From Vibrio coralliirubri (GTDB lineage: Bacteria > Pseudomonadota > Gammaproteobacteria > Enterobacterales > Vibrionaceae): a stretch of DNA of 64,000 bases. Location: contig NZ_AP025471.1 in the NCBI RefSeq assembly GCF_024347375.1, forward strand, positions 1,426,001-1,490,000, given 5' to 3'. The notes under the pieces were generated by a model, which was not told where the DNA came from, made no database searches, and worked only from the letters and a program-made list of their open reading frames with translations. Shown here in pieces: positions 27,301-34,103 of the stretch. A program made the translations under genes and the position numbers. Every line of letters starts with the position of its first letter. The stretch's first letter is position 1.

Positions 27301-28354
27301 GGCTTTGTTGCGTAATTAAATTTAGAGATAGAGCCAACCCGTTTCGCTTGTTTCTTAGTCAATACGACAAGTTTCAGGCATACCTAACCCAGTAAGCTTG
27401 TTCAACGCTTTTATCATCGCGTAAGTTTCACCCACCTGGGCATTGTAATTTCTTAAGCTCAGTTTCCCTCCTAGCAACTGTTTAACTCGATACATCGCTG
27501 TTTCTGAGAGTGAACGTTTGTGGTATCCATACCGCTCTTTCCAATACTTATTTGAGTCGTATAATTTCTGGCAACCCACGGCGAAATTTCGAGGGTGACC
27601 ACGCTCCCAGAAGGCAGCCCCTTCTCTTGGGGGAATAAGCGCAATAGCTCCCTTAATCTTAATAGCAGCGTGACACGCTCTCGTGTCGTAAGCGCCATCA
27701 CCAGACACCTCAAGGATACTTCGGCGTGTTTGTTTCAGTAAGTTCGGGAGTACTTCTCCATCTGTAACCGTCGATAAACTTAGCTCGGCGGCAATGATCT
27801 CATGAGTGTTGGTATCGACTGCAATATGCAGCTTTCGCCAGACTCTACGCTTGCCATCCGTCCCATGTTTTTTGACTTTCCATTCACCTTCGCCATAAAC
27901 CTTAAGGCCAGTAGCATCAATGGCTAGGTGCTGTATCGCTCCTCTCGTTTTAGTCTTAAATGAAACCTCAACTTGCTTGGCTCTACGACTGATGCAGGTG
28001 TAATGCGGACAACTTAACGGTACATGGGCTAACCTAAATATCGAGTCGATAAATCCTTGCAGCGCTCTCAATGGCATAGAAAAAACTCGTTTGACCATGA
28101 GTGCTGTCGTGATAGCTAAATCACTGAACCGACGCGGCCTACCGCGCTTATTCTGTTTGCTTTGCGCCCATCCGCTTATTGCTTCTTCATCAATCCAAAA
28201 AGTCAGAGAACCACGGTTAATGAGTGATCGGTTGTATTGCTTCCAGTTGGTTGTTTTATAACGAGGCTTAGGCATAGGACTACGAGATAGAGTGGAGGTA
28301 GCTGATCAGATCGTAGGTTCTTGATTTAGTTCCATTGAATTACGCAACAAAGCC
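27301..28354 (-). mobile_element. IS5 family, IS903-type insertion sequence, copy 2
   Basis: 1054-bp element identical in ends and length to copy 1. Flanking 9-mers are gcaacaaat (left) and tctaaatgg (right), so there is no target duplication. Broken genes lie on both sides: an EamA permease on the left, LacI and aldo/keto reductase remnants on the right. Confidence 0.93.
27355..28275 (-). CDS. IS903-type transposase (copy 2)
   Basis: 306 residues, same protein as copy 3 and one residue (Phe in GHPRNFAVG) different from copy 1. All DDE residues are present and the frame is intact. Confidence 0.93.
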   Translation of the reverse strand: MPKPRYKTTNWKQYNRSLINRGSLTFWIDEEAISGWAQSKQNKRGRPRRFSDLAITTALMVKRVFSMPLRALQGFIDSIFRLAHVPLSCPHYTCISRRAKQVEVSFKTKTRGAIQHLAIDATGLKVYGEGEWKVKKHGTDGKRRVWRKLHIAVDTNTHEIIAAELSLSTVTDGEVLPNLLKQTRRSILEVSGDGAYDTRACHAAIKIKGAIALIPPREGAAFWERGHPRNFAVGCQKLYDSNKYWKERYGYHKRSLSETAMYRVKQLLGGKLSLRNYNAQVGETYAMIKALNKLTGLGMPETCRID

Positions 28355-28700
28355 TCTAAATGGTTGGTATTATGCTGCAATCTCCCGATGAATTGTTCTG
28401 TGTGCCAACATTCTTACAAGAGCTCTCTTCCATTAGCCAACAACTTGGTGAATCAGGCTACTACCTGCTCATCAACTTATCCATCAACAGTGACAGCGTC
28501 CAGAACCTCAATAACTTTGTATCCCACTCGCTCACTTGGCAATCCATTGGTTGATTGCTCAAAAAGAGGTTGGCCCTGTGATTGCCGGTGCCCACACGGT
28601 GCAGCAAGTACAAGAAAACGCGAAGTTCGTTAACTCCGAAGTCACTCAAGCGCTGTTATACGAAGCTGAGTCTATTGTTGCTAAATGGCAACTTGATTAA
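28355..28700 (+). pseudogene. Fused remnants of a LacI-type regulator and an aldo/keto reductase
   Basis: From 28360 one frame reads VGIMLQSPDELFCVPTFLQE and continues GESGYYLLINLSINSDS, which looks like the start of a LacI/PurR effector domain. From about 28530 a different frame reads LAIHWLIAQKEVGPVIAGAH and ends AKWQLD with TAA at 28698-28700, typical of the last 60 residues of an aldo/keto reductase. Neither has its own start. A deletion has joined two gene pieces, with the left end cut by the IS. Confidence 0.6.
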
Positions 28701-28727
28701 AGGCGAACGCATGTTCAATCCTTTTTT

Positions 28728-28755
28728 GCCTCGGGCCTGTGCTCGAGGCTTTTTT
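28728..28755 (+). terminator. Intrinsic terminator after the aldo/keto reductase remnant
   Basis: GCCTCG / CGAGGC arms around a 10-nt loop, then six T. Confidence 0.8.
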
Positions 28756-28793
28756 GTTGGAGATAGCTGAACGATCTTGAGGGTTAGCACCAT

Positions 28794-29555
28794 TTAATGG
28801 CTCGGAATCGCAATCCTTTTTTCTAGCCAACGAACCGCTTGCGATACCACCAAAATAAGAACAAGGTACTCCAAAACCAGAAACGTATAGATCTCTAAAG
28901 GTAAATATTCGTTCACCACCAGCTCATTGGCTCGCCTTGTTAAATCACTCAAACCAATCACACTCACTAGCGAGCTCATCTTGAGGATATAAATAAACTG
29001 ATTGCCCAAGGGCGGCAGTATTTGACGGAATGCCTGCGGTAGGATAACCAATCGCATTTTTTGCCAATAGGTCAATCCCAAGGATTCGGCCGCTTCATGT
29101 TGCCCACGATTAATCGCTTGAATCCCCCCACGGAACACTTCCGCCATAAAGGCGCTCTCGGCAATGGTCAATGCGATTACCCCTGCCCAGAAGTGGTTCA
29201 AAGAGACATCGAGTAATGTCGGCATTCCGTAATACACCCACAATAGCAATACCAGCACAGGGATAGAACGAATCACCTCTACGTAAAGTCGATTAATTCC
29301 CTTGAGTACTGGTGAGCTTGAAAGCGCAGGAAAGGCGACCAATAGACCGAGAGCCATGGCAAAAAACATACTCAACAACGAAACCTGAATAGTCTCGCTA
29401 AAACCAGCCATCAAAAACTGAATATTAGTTCGTCCCTGCTCCGTCGACGGGTCGAGTACATACCATCCCCATTGATAATCTGAACATCCTGTCAGAAACA
29501 GCAGAGAAACTAGCGATAAGTGACGATAGTTCACATTTACTCCCAAAAACTCCAT
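28794..29555 (-). CDS. Amino-acid-type ABC transporter permease (HisM/GlnP family)
   Basis: Inner-membrane permease of 253 residues with about five helices after an extended N-terminus. The EAA loop is visible as HEAAESLGLTYWQKMRLVILPQA. The N-terminus contains LLFLTGCSDYQWGW, which looks like a lipoprotein box, unusual for a permease, and is followed by a roughly 40-residue periplasmic stretch. A solute-binding protein gene is divergent, 103 bases away. No ATPase gene is within the window, so the transporter is either incomplete or borrows an ATPase encoded elsewhere. Confidence 0.82.
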   Translation of the reverse strand: MEFLGVNVNYRHLSLVSLLFLTGCSDYQWGWYVLDPSTEQGRTNIQFLMAGFSETIQVSLLSMFFAMALGLLVAFPALSSSPVLKGINRLYVEVIRSIPVLVLLLWVYYGMPTLLDVSLNHFWAGVIALTIAESAFMAEVFRGGIQAINRGQHEAAESLGLTYWQKMRLVILPQAFRQILPPLGNQFIYILKMSSLVSVIGLSDLTRRANELVVNEYLPLEIYTFLVLEYLVLILVVSQAVRWLEKRIAIPSH

Positions 29556-29658
29556 TTGTTATTGCCATGTTAACAACCAAATCTGTTTAATGGTTAATAA
29601 TTAAAAATAATATCTACATTCATCACTTAGAAATCAGCATTCTTTAAAGGAATAAAAA

Positions 29659-30435
29659 ATGAAAAAAAGCTTAATCGCATTAGGAATGTGCCTGCTTGCT
29701 TTTACACAAATCGCACATGCCCAAAGTCGTTTGCAGGAGATACTGGGTGCGGGAGTTCTTCGCGTTGGTACAACGGGGGATTGGAACCCAATGACAATGA
29801 AGGATCCTGCAACCAACAGCTACCGCGGCTTTGATATCGATGTCACGACTGAGTTGGCTAAAGACCTAGGCGTAAAAGTGGAATACGTCGCAACAGACTG
29901 GAAAACCTTGGTGAATGGCATCACGGCCAACAAATACGACGTGACTGGCAGCGCATCGCTCAACATGTCTCGAGCAAAAGTCGCTGGGTACAGCCAACCT
30001 TACTTCTATCTGGCTTTTGTCCCTGTCGTGCAAAAGAAAGACATAGAGAAGTTCTCTGATTGGAGTGACTTTGACAAAGCAGAAATCAAAGTTGCCGCCA
30101 CGCTCGGCACAGTACAAGAAAAAATGGTGAAGGACTTCTTCCCATCGGCACAACACATCGTGATTGAAGCGCCGGCACGGGATTTCCAAGAGCTTTTAGC
30201 TCGCCGCGCTGATGTCTCCGTGACTTCAAACGTAGAGGCTGCAACCTTAGTAGAGAAGTTTAAACAACTCGCGATTGTTCCGGTGAAAGATCCACGTAAA
30301 CCAACTCCAATTGCGATGCTACTACCACAAGATGATCAAGTTTGGATTAACTACATTAATCACTGGGTTGAACTGAAAAAGACGCAAGGTTTCTTTAAGC
30401 AAACCGCTGAGAAGTGGGGACTGAAGAGCATGTAG
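29659..30435 (+). CDS. Periplasmic solute-binding protein, SBP_bac_3 family
   Basis: Exported protein of 258 residues with a clear signal peptide (KKSLIALGMCLLAFTQIAHA, cleavage near residue 21). It then reads LGAGVLRVGTTGDWNPMTMK and YRGFDIDVTTELAKDLG, the family 3 binding protein start. The mature start also resembles periplasmic cyclohexadienyl dehydratase (PheC), a member of the same fold, so an enzymatic role cannot be excluded. The divergent amino-acid-type permease favours a transport role. AAAGGAA precedes the start. Confidence 0.82.
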   Translation: MKKSLIALGMCLLAFTQIAHAQSRLQEILGAGVLRVGTTGDWNPMTMKDPATNSYRGFDIDVTTELAKDLGVKVEYVATDWKTLVNGITANKYDVTGSASLNMSRAKVAGYSQPYFYLAFVPVVQKKDIEKFSDWSDFDKAEIKVAATLGTVQEKMVKDFFPSAQHIVIEAPARDFQELLARRADVSVTSNVEAATLVEKFKQLAIVPVKDPRKPTPIAMLLPQDDQVWINYINHWVELKKTQGFFKQTAEKWGLKSM

Positions 30436-30457
30436 CACCACGATTCACTCATCAACC

Positions 30458-30483
30458 AGAGCCGCGATTAGCGGCTCTTTTTC
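30458..30483 (+). terminator. Intrinsic terminator after the binding-protein gene
   Basis: AGAGCCGC / GCGGCTCT stem of eight base pairs with a 5-nt loop and a T run. Confidence 0.85.
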
Positions 30484-30565
30484 ATCAACAAGCACTTAAG
30501 ATATTTCAGCCCACACGCGCCGAAACGTAACCTCATCTATAAAACCCTAAACAAATTATTCAGGC

Positions 30566-30602
30566 TCTCCGATTTATTCCGAAAAAGATAAAAAATCGGA
30601 GA
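30566..30602 (+). promoter_or_regulatory. Hairpin that encloses a ribosome-binding site
   Basis: TCTCCGATTT (30566-30575) pairs perfectly with AAATCGGAGA (30593-30602) across a 17-nt loop. The 3' arm contains GGAGA, the ribosome-binding site for ATG 30609, so the folded RNA would hide it. Confidence 0.5.
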
Positions 30603-30608
30603 ATAACG

Positions 30609-30686
30609 ATGAATGAAATAACACGATTATCAGCAGTTGTTGCGCTTGCCCTAAGCAGTGGGTATGCGATATCTCGTCTGACATGA
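30609..30686 (+). pseudogene. 25-codon signal-peptide-like remnant
   Basis: Reads MNEITRLSAVVALALSSGYA, then ISRLT and a stop. It has a good ribosome-binding site (GGAG) and the form of an export signal, then ends almost at once. It looks like the 5' end of a secreted or outer-membrane protein gene whose body was deleted. About 180 bases of AT-rich sequence without a gene follow, up to the PTS terminator. Confidence 0.45.
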
Positions 30687-30863
30687 GTTAAAAGGTAAAT
30701 CTGTGATATTACGAAGTAACATAACGTTTTGACATCTCAGTCACGGAATTATTTTTATGGTGAAGATAGAGAGAAAATTCAGTTTGAACAGAAACTATAT
30801 TGACTGATTAAATTGATTCTAGATTGATGAAAAGAACATCAAAGCGATATTTGAGAAGAAAAT

Positions 30864-30887
30864 AGAGCCCTTAGGGGGAAGGGCTCT
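30864..30887 (-). terminator. Terminator of the split PTS operon
   Basis: AGAGCCCTT / AAGGGCTCT, nine base pairs with a 6-nt loop. On the minus strand it is followed by ATTTTCTT. Confidence 0.75.
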
Positions 30888-30914
30888 TGAGTTAGGAGCT
30901 TGCTTTAATTTGGG

Positions 30915-32327
30915 TTACGCGACCACTAACGTCGCTGCTTTTTTCATTGCCTCTTTGGTTGAACACTCAATTACGTTCGCGTTAGCAAAGCGGTGAGCGT
31001 CTTTCACTTGAATATCGTGAGCCAAGATAACCAGTCTTGCGTTTGCTACATCTAGGTCAGTGATGCGGTTCTGAATACCGTTTTGACCTTGAGTTTCTAC
31101 CTTAATCTTAAGGCCTGCTGCCGCACCTGCTTTCTCTAGTGCTTTTGCCGCCATGAAGGTGTGTGCAACGCCTGAAGGGCAGCAAGTGACAGCTACGATG
31201 TCATACTCGCCTTCGCCTGCTGCAGGAGCGGCTTGAGCTTGTACTGGCGCTTCAACCATGTCTTCTTCTGTTTCTACCGCTACCGGTTTCCAGAAGCCAA
31301 CGATAACGGCTGTAGTTAATGAGCCAAGTGCAATACCGACTACGTACATCGGAATGTTGCTTGATACTGGCGCAGTGATTAGGCCGCCCCACGGTGCGTG
31401 CAGTAGAACGTCTGTCATGAAGCCAAATACACAGCCCACGATACCACCGGCAACGATTGAAGGAAGAACGCGCATTGGGTCATTCGCTGCGAATGGGATA
31501 GCACCTTCAGAGATACCGATAGAACCCATGATTGCTGCTGCTTTACCTGCTTCTTGCTCTTGTTTAGAGAACTTGTTTTTGAATAGGAAAGTCGCCAGAG
31601 CCATACCTAGAGGTGGAGTACAAATCGCGATGCCTACACCGCCCATTAGCCAAGGTTGCGTGTCTACTTGAGTTTGAGCAAATAGGGTCGCTACTTTGTT
31701 GATAGGGCCGCCCATATCAAACGCCGTCATACCGCCAAGGATTGTGCCTAGAACCATCTTAGATGCACCAGCCATTGAAGCTAGGAACTCGTTCATTGAA
31801 GACATGAACAGTTTGATTGGCTCGCCGATGCCCCACAGTACGATACCTGCAGAGATTAACGTACCTAGAAGCGGGTAGATGAAGTACGCACCTAGCGCCG
31901 TCATGTTCGCAGAAAGTGGGATCTTCTTAAGTTGGAACACCACGCCACCGGCGATAAAGCCTGCCACGATACAGCCAAGGAAACCGCCGCCCATGTCAGC
32001 CATGATGCCAGAAGAGATCATCGCAGGTGCTAGTGCTGGTTTATCTGCAATGGAGTAACCAATAAAGCCGCCAAGAATGATTGGGAAAAGAACAAGGCCT
32101 TTGATACCGATATTAGAGATGTCTGCCAACAAGCCGTCTGCTGGAACCGCACCTTTGCCTGATGCCATTACCGCTAACGCCAACAGAACACCACCGGCTA
32201 CGATGAAAGGTAGCATGTGTGAGGTTCCGAAAAGCAGGTGGCCTTTCATGGTACTAAGGATTTTTTTAAAGTCGCTACTACTATTTTTATTATTGGTATT
32301 CGTAGCTTGAGTTGTTAGGGTGCTCAT
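30915..32327 (-). CDS. PTS fructose-family EIIC-EIIB permease
   Basis: Membrane and phosphocarrier part of a PTS, 470 residues. The EIIC comes first, with MTAFDMGGPINKVATLFAQT, nearly the same wording as the A-C-B permease at 14368. After a linker rich in Ala, Glu and Val the EIIB follows, with its cysteine in TCCPSGVAHTFMAAKAL. It lies 13 bases downstream of its own EIIA gene, so the two form an operon. The flank analysis at IS copies 1 and 3 indicates that this operon was formerly just downstream of manA, in the same direction. Confidence 0.9.
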   Translation of the reverse strand: MSTLTTQATNTNNKNSSSDFKKILSTMKGHLLFGTSHMLPFIVAGGVLLALAVMASGKGAVPADGLLADISNIGIKGLVLFPIILGGFIGYSIADKPALAPAMISSGIMADMGGGFLGCIVAGFIAGGVVFQLKKIPLSANMTALGAYFIYPLLGTLISAGIVLWGIGEPIKLFMSSMNEFLASMAGASKMVLGTILGGMTAFDMGGPINKVATLFAQTQVDTQPWLMGGVGIAICTPPLGMALATFLFKNKFSKQEQEAGKAAAIMGSIGISEGAIPFAANDPMRVLPSIVAGGIVGCVFGFMTDVLLHAPWGGLITAPVSSNIPMYVVGIALGSLTTAVIVGFWKPVAVETEEDMVEAPVQAQAAPAAGEGEYDIVAVTCCPSGVAHTFMAAKALEKAGAAAGLKIKVETQGQNGIQNRITDLDVANARLVILAHDIQVKDAHRFANANVIECSTKEAMKKAATLVVA

Positions 32328-32340
32328 AATTTTCTACGCC

Positions 32341-32781
32341 TTATGAATTAATTAAAATATTAAGGATTTGCTGTTCGTCTTTTGCGTTATGGATATCTTG
32401 AATAAATTCATCGCTGAATTTTCCAAATAGTTCTTGTAGTACATAAATATGATGGTCTGCACCGTTATCGGGTGAGGCAATCATAAAAAACACGGTTGGA
32501 TTAATGCCGTCTTCATCGCCATACTCAATACCTTCACGCTTAACACCGACCGCGATTGCTGGCTCAGTTACCGCCTTACTTTTTGAGTGTGGGTAAGCGA
32601 TGCCGTCCATTGAGGTAATGCTTTGAGATTCACGAATTTCGATGTCTGCCAAGAAGGCTTCTTTATTACTGATTCGGTTGTTCTCAAATAACATGCTTGC
32701 CAATTCTTCAAACAGTTCTTTTTTATTATTCGCTTGAAGGTTGTTATTAATTAAGTTGACGTTAGTTAGCTGTGTGATCAT
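32341..32781 (-). CDS. PTS fructose-family EIIA
   Basis: Cytoplasmic phosphocarrier of 146 residues. The active-site histidine is in GIAYPHSKSKAV, and FFMIASPDNGADHHIYVL carries the second conserved histidine region. It supplies the EIIC-EIIB protein encoded immediately downstream. Upstream are two CRP-like sites and IS copy 3. Confidence 0.9.
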   Translation of the reverse strand: MITQLTNVNLINNNLQANNKKELFEELASMLFENNRISNKEAFLADIEIRESQSITSMDGIAYPHSKSKAVTEPAIAVGVKREGIEYGDEDGINPTVFFMIASPDNGADHHIYVLQELFGKFSDEFIQDIHNAKDEQQILNILINS

Positions 32782-32893
32782 TTATTAACTCATTCACGAT
32801 TGAAGTTCTTGAATTAAAATTAATGGATTAACCCGATTCGCGAAATAGCAAATAAAAGCCCTTCACTGTACATTTGTACCAAGCAAAATTAAG

Positions 32894-32932
32894 TGTGATT
32901 TGCATCATTCATCCAGTGTGAGATGAGTCATA
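32894..32932. promoter_or_regulatory. Two CRP-like sites upstream of the EIIA gene
   Basis: TGTGA-N6-TCATT at 32894-32909 and TGTGA-N6-TCATA at 32917-32932, centres 23 bases apart. Both have a perfect left half and a 3-of-5 right half. Catabolite activation is expected for a PTS operon. Confidence 0.45.
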
Positions 32933-32947
32933 TTTGATGGTGTACTT

Positions 32948-34001
32948 GGCTTTGTTGCGTAATTAAATTTAGAGATAGAGCCAACCCGTTTCGCTTGTTT
33001 CTTAGTCAATACGACAAGTTTCAGGCATACCTAACCCAGTAAGCTTGTTCAACGCTTTTATCATCGCGTAAGTTTCACCCACCTGGGCATTGTAATTTCT
33101 TAAGCTCAGTTTCCCTCCTAGCAACTGTTTAACTCGATACATCGCTGTTTCTGAGAGTGAACGTTTGTGGTATCCATACCGCTCTTTCCAATACTTATTT
33201 GAGTCGTATAATTTCTGGCAACCCACGGCGAAATTTCGAGGGTGACCACGCTCCCAGAAGGCAGCCCCTTCTCTTGGGGGAATAAGCGCAATAGCTCCCT
33301 TAATCTTAATAGCAGCGTGACACGCTCTCGTGTCGTAAGCGCCATCACCAGACACCTCAAGGATACTTCGGCGTGTTTGTTTCAGTAAGTTCGGGAGTAC
33401 TTCTCCATCTGTAACCGTCGATAAACTTAGCTCGGCGGCAATGATCTCATGAGTGTTGGTATCGACTGCAATATGCAGCTTTCGCCAGACTCTACGCTTG
33501 CCATCCGTCCCATGTTTTTTGACTTTCCATTCACCTTCGCCATAAACCTTAAGGCCAGTAGCATCAATGGCTAGGTGCTGTATCGCTCCTCTCGTTTTAG
33601 TCTTAAATGAAACCTCAACTTGCTTGGCTCTACGACTGATGCAGGTGTAATGCGGACAACTTAACGGTACATGGGCTAACCTAAATATCGAGTCGATAAA
33701 TCCTTGCAGCGCTCTCAATGGCATAGAAAAAACTCGTTTGACCATGAGTGCTGTCGTGATAGCTAAATCACTGAACCGACGCGGCCTACCGCGCTTATTC
33801 TGTTTGCTTTGCGCCCATCCGCTTATTGCTTCTTCATCAATCCAAAAAGTCAGAGAACCACGGTTAATGAGTGATCGGTTGTATTGCTTCCAGTTGGTTG
33901 TTTTATAACGAGGCTTAGGCATAGGACTACGAGATAGAGTGGAGGTAGCTGATCAGATCGTAGGTTCTTGATTTAGTTCCATTGAATTACGCAACAAAGC
34001 C
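32948..34001 (-). mobile_element. IS5 family, IS903-type insertion sequence, copy 3
   Basis: 1054-bp element with the same ends as copies 1 and 2 and, in translation, the same protein as copy 2. The left flank ggtgtactt is the reverse complement of the left flank of copy 1; the right flank is cgcccaacg. It lies between the PTS operon promoter and the pflB terminator. Confidence 0.93.
33002..33922 (-). CDS. IS903-type transposase (copy 3)
   Basis: 306 residues, intact DDE transposase with the same sequence as copy 2. Confidence 0.93.
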   Translation of the reverse strand: MPKPRYKTTNWKQYNRSLINRGSLTFWIDEEAISGWAQSKQNKRGRPRRFSDLAITTALMVKRVFSMPLRALQGFIDSIFRLAHVPLSCPHYTCISRRAKQVEVSFKTKTRGAIQHLAIDATGLKVYGEGEWKVKKHGTDGKRRVWRKLHIAVDTNTHEIIAAELSLSTVTDGEVLPNLLKQTRRSILEVSGDGAYDTRACHAAIKIKGAIALIPPREGAAFWERGHPRNFAVGCQKLYDSNKYWKERYGYHKRSLSETAMYRVKQLLGGKLSLRNYNAQVGETYAMIKALNKLTGLGMPETCRID

Positions 34002-34037
34002 CGCCCAACGACATCATTAGCGCCATACTCAACGCAC

Positions 34038-34077
34038 AAAAAAGCGCGAGAGACGGATGTCATTCTCGCGCTTTTTT
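34038..34077 (-). terminator. Terminator of pflB
   Basis: AAAAAAGCGCGAGA / TCTCGCGCTTTTTT, a 14-bp perfect stem with a 12-nt loop. The A/T flanks would support termination on either strand. Confidence 0.88.
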
Positions 34078-34103
34078 AGAACCGTATAACTTGAAGTTTA
34101 CGG

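Noticed and set aside
26985..27362. Complete 125-residue EamA-type protein
   Set aside because: The first 20 residues are translated from the IS end read outward; only the part left of 27300 is the permease.
22223..34001. Simple composite transposon bounded by copies 1 and 3
   Set aside because: The copies are in direct orientation and the matching 9-mers are inverted and both at the same IS end, so the present arrangement cannot be a single composite insertion without a later inversion.
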